Of a stretch of DNA of 64,000 bases, positions 25,777-36,030 are shown in pieces. Under the pieces are notes generated by a model that was given only the letters and a program-made list of their open reading frames with translations, had not been told where the DNA came from and did not search any database. The translations under genes were made by a program, and so were the position numbers. The DNA is from Bemisia tabaci (Eukaryota > Arthropoda > Insecta > Hemiptera > Aleyrodidae): positions 45,792,157 through 45,856,156 of the forward strand of contig NC_092797.1 of assembly GCF_918797505.1 (NCBI RefSeq). The letters run 5' to 3'. How positions within the stretch are numbered: the first letter of the stretch is position 1; each line of letters starts with the position of its first letter.

Positions 25777-25817
25777 CTATTTTTTTCAATAAGTCTGAAT
25801 GAAACATATTCATACAC

Positions 25818-26147
25818 GGAGAAAAAACCCTCGTCCGTGGGACCCGAAGTTTAGGTGATATGTATCTCTGAAGTTTTCAGATTGAGTATCTGAACACTTT
25901 AGATCTAGCTATCGAGGTTCGGATCACACATCTGAAACTTCAGTTCTTACATCTGAAGTACTTCAGATGTGAGAACCGAAGTTTTTCGGATGTGAAAACT
26001 GAAGTACCTCAGATGTAAGAACTGAAGTTCCAGATGTGTGATCCGAACCTCGACAGCTAGTTCTAAAGTGTTCAGGTGCTCAATCCGAAAACTTCAGAGA
26101 TCCATATGACCTAAACTTCGGGTCCCACGCACGAAGATTTTTTCTCC
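25818..26147. mobile_element. 330-bp near-perfect palindrome of ACCGAAGTT words
   Basis: GGAGAAAAAA..TCGT.CGTGGGACCCGAAGTTTAGG (left) is complementary to the right end, and pairing continues to the centre near 25980. The arms consist of repeated CTTCAGATGTGAGAACCGAA-like words, so the hairpin also contains shorter direct repeats. No target duplication is obvious. Confidence 0.8.
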
Positions 26148-26560
26148 ATGCAATATCGCAATAAATACCAATTTTACCAAAAGGAACTTGGCAATACCTG
26201 AGGGCCCATACGGCGTTTTTCCTTAGTACGGCAGAGTGGCCAGTCCGGGTAGACGTATCGCAACGACCTTTCAGACGTGTTGGTATCGGGTGGTGTTCGC
26301 AACGACTTAATCATCGATGATTGTTTGATGTATGGTGGTCGCACCCTTGGATCTGGTCCGAGCGGGAGATTTGCTGCGTTGAGTATTCTCGATGTGCTGA
26401 GTGGGCGATTCGAGCTGTTGATTGGTGCTCCTTGTATTTTGCAGTGTTGCAGATGTGAATGTCGAATGGACATTCGGTTGTTGTCAATTTTTTCCTTGAG
26501 AAAGGACGAATTTTCTTGAAAAAAGATGTTTTTTTCTTTAAAAAAGTGTTCTGAAGAATA

Positions 26561-26789
26561 CACTGGAAAAAAACACATTGGATCTAGAGTCCAGACTCTT
26601 AAAAACATCGTCAAGAAAAAATAATCTTGATTCAATCGGATTTTTGCTTAAATCAAGAACCGAGCCTCATAATTTGAGCGGATTTCCTTTTGATAATAAA
26701 AGCAAAAATCTGATTGTTCAAGAGTATTTTTTCTTGTCAATGTTTTCAAGAGTCTGGACTCTAGATCCAATGTGTTTTTTTTTCCATTG
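26561..26789. mobile_element. CACTGG-family MITE, copy 2
   Basis: 229 bp, CACTGGAAAAAAACACATTG to CAATGTGTTTTTTTTTCC.TTG, flanked by TA on both sides. Best-preserved copy for the termini. Confidence 0.8.
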
Positions 26790-26950
26790 TAGGTCTGTTG
26801 CACGCATGAGATTTAGCCAAATTAGTATCGCAGCAAAGAAATCGTTTGCTACATTACAATTTGTTCATCAATTAGCCTTTCGTAAAGAACCAAGATTAAA
26901 GTTCTACTCATTCAATGCATGCCATAATTGTAAGCTTTTTCCCAACATTT

Positions 26951-27105
26951 GGCGGATCCAGCTAATTAGCAACATTGTTTTTTCTCCATTTAAACCTATG
27001 GCAATGTATCGATTCTCGGAGGGGCCAGGTGCTCGAACAAGACTCGATTATTTAATTAGGTTTAAATGGAGGAAATCCGGTGTTGACAAATTGCTGGATC
27101 TGCTT
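26951..27105. mobile_element. GGCGGATCCAGC-family MITE, second copy
   Basis: GGCGGATCCAGCTAATTAGC pairs with GACAAATTGCTGGATCTGCT; inner CCATTTAAACCTATGG and AGGTTTAAATGGAGG. Confidence 0.8.
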
Positions 27106-27242
27106 ATAGTTTTTAACGTTACCGGAGAAAATTTTGTTTGCATGTGATGTGTCCGAGTTACGTTACGTTGCGGTGAGCATACACGAGAATCGTGTATAAT
27201 CTCACAAAAGTATTCATTCTCTTAATCTTCCCTGCGAGTCAT

Positions 27243-27500
27243 TCAAATTATAGTTGATGTGTTTGCTTCAACCGCAGCCCCAAAGCAACCCACCGCAAAA
27301 TATAAAATTGCATACGTGACTCCCACATCTTCCTTCTTCAAAACCGCACGCAATGGTGAAATGTTATTCTTTGTGTTTGTTTCTTCATCTTCAAAATCTT
27401 CGTCGGTCACATGCCCGAATAACTGATTTATGGAATCAATAACACCAGAGATTGTGAGACCGGTCGAGCTCAAAACCGCCCTCGGCTTATTTTTCACCAA
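27243..27500 (-). CDS. orphan open segment, unidentified, possibly coding
   Basis: About 85 codons open on the minus strand, starting at a TTG if a start is forced (no ATG), stop at 27243. It reads KNKPRAVLSSTGLTISGVID, SINQLFGHVTDEDFEDEETN, then a hydrophobic VGVTYAILYFAVGCFGAAVE. An acidic run followed by a possible membrane segment suggests real coding origin, perhaps an exon or a processed fragment. I do not recognise the family. It is flanked closely by two MITEs (26951-27105 and 27547-27676). Confidence 0.25.
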   Translation of the reverse strand: MVKNKPRAVLSSTGLTISGVIDSINQLFGHVTDEDFEDEETNTKNNISPLRAVLKKEDVGVTYAILYFAVGCFGAAVEANTSTII

Positions 27501-27546
27501 AATGCGGCTTCGTTATTCCTATCCGCTTAGTTCTTTTCAGGGGGCT

Positions 27547-27676
27547 AATTCGTCGCTTGGCTGACATAAGGGCGTAACTACACTTTGAGATGAGCCCGGA
27601 AAAGCATTAAAACGTATGGAAGACAGGGTTCATTGTGTAGGACAGTTACGCCCTTATGTCAGGTAGGCGACGAATT
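27547..27676. mobile_element. CCTCTGAC/TGACATAAGGGCG-family MITE
   Basis: 130-bp foldback: AATTCGTCGCTTGGCTGACA with GTAGGCGACGAATT, inner ATAAGGGCGTAACT / AGTTACGCCCTTAT. The centre ATGAGCCCGGAAAAGCATTA matches the other family copies. Confidence 0.8.
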
Positions 27677-30293
27677 GTGAAAAGTAGGCAAAGCATCATG
27701 TAAAGGGAAGATATAGCGATCTTGTTGATTGAAATGGGTGGTTTTTAAAAACCGAGGGAGAAAATGATGGACTAATCAAAGGCTCTTTTGAGGGTTGCCG
27801 TTAGTTAGTCTATCACTTACCGCCTTTCGTCGTTTCCAGAACGAAGGAATGTAACTTCATTCCAAGGTTGGAAAAATGCTTCAGATAATTTAATTTTTCA
27901 TAGGTTCGTATCTATGCGATTTTTGTCGAAATTTTCCTGAATTTTGACAGGACAGAAGGAAAATCAATGATATTTTCAGTTTGGAATGCTCAAGATCCTC
28001 CTGGTAAAAATGTAATTTGTTAGAAGAAATTTGGCAACTTTAAAATGTAGTATCTTTTTTCCGTGACCAAAACTACGCTTTTCCCATTAATTGCAACCGG
28101 CCGCTTCAAAAAATAGGATAATTGCAATGTACATTTTTCTCCTTCATCTATTGCTTTGTTTATCATTTTCAATTATTATCCCGCAGTTACTCGGTTATTG
28201 CAATATTTTAAAATGTTACACTTTAGCGATATCGGTAGCACTACAAATCATTATTTTTTATTCGATAAAAAGTCTTCACATTCTATCAAGACGTATGTTC
28301 CGCTGTCCCCACGATCTTAAGACTAGGGAGGCGGACTTGCGACTTGACCTTATGAAGCTGTCATACGCGCGGATAAAATTTTGACAACCGTTTCATTGAT
28401 TTACGATACGGCGTGGGACCCATGTGGCATACTTTATCGGTGCCTTAAAAAGCGAGGTTGCCATCGCCGGCATTAATGAGGGTATTCTGTCACGCTTCCT
28501 CTTCGGAATGTGTGACCGGCAAGGCAACATTGCAGTGGAATATAACCATGAAAAACCTGTTCCTGCTTCAATTTTTGGCGCCGGGTAACGGCTCATCCAA
28601 AAACGGATGTCTAATACGAAATTTTGAGGACGTCTCACCGAGAAATTTCAAGAATAACCTGACGGTTTTAGATTCTTCCTGTCAAGCTTTTTCTTAATCC
28701 TTTCGGGCTGGTCGCGAATTTGTGAGCTTTTGCCCAGCGTTTGTTTCTTTTTACCTTGTCTTCATCTGTCACCGTGCAGGCTTTACTAATTTTTGCGGTT
28801 CGCTATTCCAACGGAAAATTTCATTCATCGTTGGAATCTTGGGCGTTATCGCTCGAGATTAGCCTTGCGAATATTTTTACCGTTTTAAATTTCATTAACC
28901 TTTGCTGCTCTCATGCCACCCGGACCTAATTTTATGAAGCAGATACAAATAAACATTTTTCAGCGTTATTTTTTCATTGATAAGATTTATCTTCCCGGCA
29001 TTATTGACAGGTGTATAGTCTTACAATTTTAAAGATGATTGTACATTTCATTTTATCTTATTTTAACGAGGAATTAATTTCAGTCAATGAGCCAAATCTC
29101 GTGAGCATCTTACCTCCGCAATAGCAACTGCATGCCTCAGTATTTAGCATCACTGTGTAGCTCTACGTAAATGCACAGTACAAGCATAGCTATATCTATA
29201 GCCGGTTTTATCCAAACCTGTAGCAGCAATCGTGCCCACAGTTATTTATTGAGCATTGGCTTCGTCCACAACTAAATCTATGGCATGGCCGTGTCTACAG
29301 CATGTCTATTGTCAATACATCTTACTTCAATGTTGAAACACTCTATTCATTGAAGAATTCGTATATCTTTGTTTCACTTCAAAAGTATAAGTTTTTATAG
29401 ACAGTTTCATCATAGTGTAACGCAGTTTCATATCTGAATATAACGTATTGAAATTTCATAAATTTTTGTATTTTAAGACAACCTTTGAATAGGGAAATGT
29501 CATAATAAAAATAACGCAGTTTTCTGTTTCACCTATCTTTAATAAGTTTGAATTCCTCGATTACCTCAACTCAAAGGATTCAGACAGCACGATCAGCCGT
29601 AACTCACTCGAAAAGTTAGGAGTTAAGATTCAGGCCGCGCCTTGTCTGAACTTGGCACCAGATCGCATACTGTCATCGTTGTTTACATGCCGAAGTAAAT
29701 CTCAAGGTGGATATTCGGACAGGTGAGGTCTCTAAGGTCTCCTAGCACACAAAATTACGCACACATTGCTCAAAGTTGCATTGAATGTGTACCGAGATGT
29801 TCAACCGCTGTGCGCGACTAGTCCATCATGTAGCACCTTCTTGGCTTCTGGTCTCCATGAGAGAAAAGTAAGAGGAGTCAGCAGAAGATTTAGAGTCACT
29901 TCAAACGGATGGAGGTCGCTAGACACGGAAACTTGAAGCACCCTGTGTTGCGCCAAGTCTTAAACAACCACCCTAGGGCAGAACGCCGTATATGCATTCA
30001 AATACTGCCAAATTTCCTCTGATGAAATACAGCTGCATCTCATTTTTTATTTCAGATTGAAATAGCACTGATTTAGCGACTCAAAGTTTTCATACTTCAG
30101 ACCCCAATCCCTCAAATTGTTTTCGCTTCTCCTTGGCCAATCTTAACAGTCGAAGTGTGACTGTATGCACAAGTGTTTCTAAGAAAAAGTTGAGATTTCT
30201 ATCTTGAACTTGTAAGAACATAAAATTTGGGGTGAAATTCTCTAATCATTTCAAAAAAATTTCATGAGTTTTCCGTAAAATTTGTCATATTAG
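27677..30293. other. no gene recognised
   Basis: AT-rich. A hydrophobic frame at 28091-28384 (plus) and a frame at 28458-28697 (plus) lack recognisable domains. Contains copies of the dispersed 55-bp motif. Confidence 0.4.
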
Positions 30294-31023
30294 GAGAAAT
30301 TTGGCAACTTTCAAAAGTCTATAGGACGTTTTTGCTAAGCATAACAGTAAAGAGTTGGGCAACTGGATCTACGATGGCGCAGCTGCGCAGGCGCAGAACC
30401 GGAAACCCACCTCGACCCGGTGCCCCCTACGCTATCTATCGGACGAGCCATCGCACCAAAGGGCACCAGCGCCCAGCACACGCCACCGTCTTACCGCTGA
30501 CCACGTTGCTTAGTCGTGAAAATTAATCGACCATTTTCTCATAAAATTGTTAGAGTAATTGGATTTTCATGTTTTCTAAAATGAACAAGGCTGACGAGGT
30601 TTACTGAAAATTTACCTGGTTTTGTTTACTCTACGAGAATTCCTATCTCGGACACACACTTTAACCAATTTTTACCAAATTTTAGATGGCTCAAAAAATC
30701 TGAGCTATAAGTTCGAGTCTGAGCGAAGAGCTTGGAAAAACCAGGGACTCCCGCGTTTCATGGGTGAATGATTAAGATATTATGTAAGTAAATATTTTTA
30801 AAAATGATGGTCTGTTTTGCATCAACTTGAAATCAGTAAGAATCAGGCATTTGTGAAAAAACTTTGATTACAGGGACTGAACTTTAACTCATATTGGATA
30901 CCAAAGTTTTTTCGGCTCAGGTTAATACAGTTTCGGTCAAAGAAACCGTATTTCTATCAGCTGAACCGAAGTTTGGTTTCTGTGACCAAAAACTTCGGTT
31001 GACGGAACCGAAAAACTTTGGTG

Positions 31024-31050
31024 TTAGGTTAAGTTAGGTTAGGTTAGGTT
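31024..31050 (+). repeat. short interstitial telomere-type repeat (TTAGG)5, one unit TTAAG
   Basis: TTAGG, TTAAG, TTAGG, TTAGG, TTAGG, TT in exact 5-bp register, directly after an ACCGAA-rich block (30900-31020) and before a T-run. TTAGG is the ancestral insect telomere unit. Confidence 0.85.
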
Positions 31051-31610
31051 CCGATTTTTTTTTTTTCTCCGTGAAGGATGAAGAAATTGAAAATTCTCTT
31101 CACCAAAACTTAGATTAGTTAGATTATCAAGATTGTAACACTTTTTGATCAAGTTTTACGAATTCTGACGATGATTTATTCAATAAGATGGAGGTGGTGC
31201 AAAGAAAATTTCTTCGAGGTCCGGCAGCTGTGGAAAAAGATAGTCGGATCAGCTGAGCGCGGCTGCGCGCCAAAACGTGATGTATTCATTTGGCCGGCCT
31301 CGAACCTGTTTTACGGCGTGTAACGAGAGTTGTTACACGTTTAATCGAAAAATCGGGGCCTCATCAAAGTGACCGGTCCCAGGATGGACTATCGGTCACG
31401 AGAACGGTGTCCGTAATCTGCCCGTTCCGTTTTATATTCCGATCCAACCGATGGAAACCTCCGCATGCTCCCTTTGTTTGGAATCATTTACATGAGTAAT
31501 ATCGATGAACAGGGAGGGCGTGGGATCGATCGACATGAATCGATCTATCAAGAAAAAGTGAATCGATCGACGTAAACCGATCGACACCGATTGGATCGAC
31601 TAAATTCGAT

Positions 31611-31905
31611 TAATTCACGGGTTTGTCGATCGATTCACGGAATTTTCGATCAATTCACGGGTTTGTCGATTGATGCTCGAAATTGTCGATCGACCTACCG
31701 GTTTCGTCAATCGGCGATTCTCGGGTTTGCCGATCGATTCACGGATTCGCCTATATCGATTCACGAAATTGTCGATCTAATCACGGGTTTCGTCTATTCA
31801 TTCACGATTTTGTATGTCGATTCACGGGATTATCGATCGATTCAGGGGTTTGTCAATTGATTCACGGATTTGTCGATCGATTCATGGGTTTGTCGATCAA
31901 TTCAC
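31611..31905 (+). repeat. 20-bp minisatellite, about 15 units
   Basis: Units like TTCACGGGTTTGTCGATCGA repeat in near-perfect 20-bp register, with two slightly longer units near 31700-31765. Flanks (31526-31610 and 31911-31990) are also rich in CGATCGAT words. The open frames across it (31591-31860 and 31683-32069) arise from the repeat; their product would be a repetitive S-I-H-G-F-V-D-R-F pattern and I do not call them genes. Confidence 0.85.
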
Positions 31906-32195
31906 AGTTTTTAATCGAATCAGTGTCGATTGAACCGCGTCGATCGCTTTACATTTTTACTTTTCGATCGATTCATGTCGATCGAATCTACAAGCTCCGA
32001 CAAGAAGTGTCGTGTAAGATGCGTATAGTTAAACCCAACAAACTCGCCAACATTAATGACTGCAATTAACGTCATCTCAACATTACGGATCCATACGCCA
32101 TCATGAAGTCGGCGAAAATGGCTCAGGGGAGACGCTACCTACGCTGTGAGACAGTAGTCGTAGTCCTCTAAGTTTAATCAAATTCCATTAAAAGA

Positions 32196-32393
32196 CGGTG
32201 GTCCTTCCACCGCGGGATTATAGCCATCAGGAATTTGCATGTAACTAATTATTATTTAAGAATTTTGTAATAAAGGCTGATTATTATTATTATTTATTAT
32301 TATTTATTATTATTTATTATTATTTATTATTATTTATTATTATTTATTATTATTTATTATTATTTATTATTATTTATTATTTGTTATTATTAT
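32196..32393 (+). mobile_element. 198-bp retroelement 3' remnant with 21-bp target duplication
   Basis: Flanked by TAATCAAATTCCATTAAAAG plus A (32175-32195 and 32394-32414), an exact 21-bp duplication. The insert ends GTAATAAAGGCTG followed by a TTATTATTAT-type tail. This is the structure left by target-primed reverse transcription of a 5'-truncated LINE or a SINE. No coding part remains. Confidence 0.8.
32280..32393 (+). repeat. (TATTTATTAT)n tail
   Basis: About ten 10-bp units of TATTTATTAT, the simple-sequence tail of the retroelement remnant. Long for such a tail, so it has probably expanded by slippage. Confidence 0.85.
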
Positions 32394-32414
32394 TAATCAA
32401 ATTCCATTAAAAGA

Positions 32415-35039
32415 GGGGGCCGAAGCCATTATCAGGACTCATTAGCAATGGCAATGCATCTGACTCTGATAATAACTTTGGCAACAGTGGGACCACTCTG
32501 CAGCTCGGCTGACCCAGTCTTGTCACTTGGATTCCTCGATTAATTAAATTAACATTGAGCTCAAATTAGAGTCATTTCCTGAATCCTGAATTCTGTATCA
32601 TCTGGGTCAGCCGGAATACCATCGCGTCTAGTAAACTGAATGGCCACAAAGTAGGATTTGAGTTGTTCCCTGGTTTTTTTTTTTTTTTTTTTTTTTGGTA
32701 CCTACAAGGCTTAACTAGAAGAAATTGTAAGAGTAGGTACAAGGGTGTGTGATAGCCGAAGCAAGTATTATTATGTTTAAATTAATGCACCACTAACTTA
32801 TCAAACCCTTCAGTAAGCTATATTTTTCTTCCTCTCCTTCTTCTTCTTATTCTATGCTTGCTCCTTCTATGTTTACTTCTGCCTCCAACACATTGTCAAA
32901 GTAATTTTGAACTTAGTTCACGAAATCATGTTGTTTTTAACACAAAAAAACTTGTATTGATTGTATTTTTCATGGCTTAATTTCCTGGACGATTTATAAG
33001 CTAATCAAATAATGTCTCTTTCTGTTACAGGTAAGTTTTGGCATTCGAGCATTTTGTTTTATTTCAGCTGATATCACTGACATTCTTGGCGGTAAGCTGT
33101 TTCTATTACTTTATCGAAGAATTTACGAACGAGAAATATTATTTCGGCATCGATAAACTGTGAAATATTTGTGCTATTATTAACTATTAACTTCTACTTG
33201 TGTCAGCTCTCTGAGGAGCTGTGGTAGTTTCTTTTCCGAAGAAATAGAAAAATCACCTGGAGACTTTAACGAAAGGGTATGAATGTAGTCATACAACAAA
33301 TAAATTCCTATTCGGCTGAATAGTCGGTGAGTTTCGTGGCTTAAAATTTTATTTTGATGGCTAAATCTTGTAGATTTTAAAAAATCTTAACTCTCATGAC
33401 TCTTAAAACATCTTATATACCTGTCCAGTTTGTAAACCTAATCTTCGAGGAGGCTGGCTTTTGAAAACTTAAACTGTGTTAGCTACAACTGTATATACAT
33501 ATTATTTTCTCCTCTTTCGTGTATTCGATGTGCCTGTCGATCTGAGGGTTCAATGAAACATGGAAGGAAATCCAACAACAAATGTAACTAGGGCGATTCT
33601 GGCTTAATCCAGTAAATTAATAAAGTCCAATATCGAAACATCGAGATACTTTTCAACAGACTTTTAGGAGAAAATCCTCTCGGGTGCTTTATTTTTCCAT
33701 CGAATGTTCCTCATGCTTCACGAAGAAAAATCCGAGTCGTGTTTTTTTCAGCCTCTTTCATCGATCGAACACGGGTCCATGGGTGTATTTCCAAGCCTTT
33801 GCTTAAGGTCGTGGTAGGTGCTTTGGTTCCGTGTCCTTGGCATACTTGCGATACGGGGCCTCTGGAAAATCTAGTTTGCGGTTCGGGCTCTGGGGCGTCG
33901 GAATGGGGGTTACTAGTGACTCCCGTAATGATGCATTAATGCCGTAAGAGAAGAAGCCGGATCGGGCATTTAGCGCGTTAGCCTCATGACTCCCCAGAGA
34001 CGTCCATTCGCGTTGAACAGAGTTGCCAAGTTGGGTGCTTATTTCTCACGGCGCGAAATCCCTCTCTCCAGGAGTCAAAGAATACGTACTTTATAGGCCA
34101 TTTGCGTTATTTTCAGAATCGTGTATTCCTTAATTCAGATTGAAGACAAGAAAAGAAGAACCGTCCAAACACCACACTTTCAGATCCAATATTGAAAGTA
34201 ATATCGTCTTTGAAATAAAACACGGTGTATTGAAATCCACGTCATCCATCATGGTGGTGTATGTCATGGTTTTATCGACCTTGGTTTTATCCGTGATTCA
34301 AGTCAAGGGATCTGTCAAAATTAGTGTATCACTAATTGATAAATCCTAGGCGGAGGAAACCACAGTTACCACGTTGGATGACGTCATACACAGTATTCTC
34401 GAATGATGATATCTTCGTTAATATCAGACGTAAGAACCGAGTTTTTGAATGGATATAATTATTTTTTTGCTCATTGAAGAGCTTAACCCATTGAAATGCG
34501 ATCCTGCGACTAGCGAAATTGACTAATTTGAAGTCAAGTTTAAGTTAATAGTAATTTCTTATAAATCACCGAAAATGACGTTTTTGGGGGAACTTTTCTA
34601 GTCATGAGGGATCTCTATTCTGCTACACAACTGGTGAGAGTCCGCATATATTACAAATCATGCACATTCACGCCAAATCACGAAAAATTGCGATTTTGGG
34701 GGAAATTTTCCAGTCATGAGGGATCTCCCTTTTGCTACACAATTGGTGGAAACCCATAAATCCCAAAATTTACACATTAAAAACATCGCTCTGGCAAATA
34801 ACTTTTACATTCAGACTCCTTTTGAACCCCGTGAATGTCACCATCTCAATACGAATCTGCGACACTCCTGTGACCCATTTTACGACGCGGGTCCCCGGAA
34901 GATGGATCCTGGCGGAGGATCCGAGCTTGCGGTGCATGACGTCGGACGTCGGACGTTGGGCGTAAATAGTGCGTGAACTGAATTCGGTGCCGGTTTCAGC
35001 CCGTCGAGCCGGTTCCCGGTTCCGTGCGGCTCCGGCCGC
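32415..35039. other. no gene recognised
   Basis: AT-rich. Includes a T-run at about 32677-32696, and the left partner of a diverged inverted pair (33244-33500). Direct repeat words CGAAAA(T/A)GACGTTTTTGGGGG / GCGATTTTGGGGG with CAGTCATGAGGGATCTC occur at 34570 and 34690. Confidence 0.4.
33244..33500 (-). repeat. left member of a diverged inverted repeat pair
   Basis: Its complement resembles 36890-37165: CATTCATACCCTTTCGTTAA, GTCTCCA.GTGATTTT, AACACAGTTT.AGTTTT and AAACTGGAC occur in both in matching order. About 3.4 kb of other sequence separates them. Confidence 0.55.
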
Positions 35040-35259
35040 CGCACACTGGATCGAGTCAATGGGAAAGGTCGGACAAAATTTTGAAACTTTAAAAGCTCAT
35101 AACTCCGTTTATACAAAGCTTTGAGGTTTTAAAAGTGGCTCCATTGGTTTCCTCGTGAAAATTTCTTCCAAACGCACCCCTTAAAATTTAAAATGTGACG
35201 AAATAAACATCAAAAATTGCAGTTTTAGTCAAAAACTTCATGTCCAACCTTTGTAATTG
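35040..35259. repeat. dispersed 220-bp repeat, intergenic copy
   Basis: Pairs with 50000-50218. Differences are scattered substitutions and small indels, roughly 15 percent by eye. No coding frame is conserved between the copies. Confidence 0.7.
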
Positions 35260-35646
35260 ATTCGGTTAACTGTGCGGCGACGGCGAGTGGCCACTGGTTA
35301 TACGATAGGCTACTCAGTACTATGCCGTCCTAAGGATAAACGCTGTATGTACATTCGTTCGTTGCCGTATCTCTGCCATTAAAATATGGATTGATGTTCT
35401 TGTGTGAAGAAAGGCTTTTGAAAAAGCTCTGAACGAGTTTAAGTGTGGCGAAATTTCCCAAATGGAAGACAATAATGATATTTTCAACTATATTCCCGGC
35501 TAATTTTGGTGCCAGCCAGGATCTTGATTGCAATAGTCAGACGTATGGTTGAGATACGAGATAGCAAGAAGTGTGGCTGAATTATTCGCATTCTTGGCTG
35601 ACGCCAAAACTAGCCAGGAATATTGTTGATATGATAATAAACGACG

Positions 35647-36030
35647 CACTGGAAAACAATTCTAAAGTCCAGACTCTTAAAAAATTTTACAAGAAAAATT
35701 CTCTTGATTCGATCAGATTTATGCTTAACCCTAGTCTGCCTGAGTGGGGTCAGATTGACCCCACGGGGGTTTCAACTCTTTGCCATTTCTCGTGGTATGC
35801 ACGAAATTTTTTGTCCTTCACAGATAGGTCTACAAAAACATCTAGGAACACGATTTTGAAGGGGAAAAAAAAAAAAAATGTGCACGCCTCGAGAGCATTG
35901 AGAGCCAAGCCTCATAATTTAAATGGATTTCCGTTTGATTCGAGAAAAAATCAGATCGAATCGGGAGTATCTTTTCTCGTCAAATTTAAGAGACCAGAAT
36001 CTGAATCCAAAGAAATTCATTTTCCCAGTG
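35647..36030. mobile_element. CACTGG-family MITE, copy 3, with internal insertion
   Basis: Left half AGTCCAGACTCTTAAAA at 35666 and right half AAGAGACCAGAATCTGA, ending TTTTCCCAGTG. About 170 bp of unrelated sequence (35730-35905, containing GGGGTCAGATTGACCCCAC) interrupts it. The most diverged copy. Confidence 0.65.

Noticed and set aside
31591..32069. Overlapping plus-strand frames as a repeat protein gene
   Set aside because: They coincide with the 20-bp minisatellite and lack a convincing start context, splice sites or conservation evidence.
31611..32393. CRISPR-like regular repeats
   Set aside because: Units of 20 and 10 bp are contiguous with no unique spacers, and the window is eukaryotic. 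These are a minisatellite and a retroelement tail.
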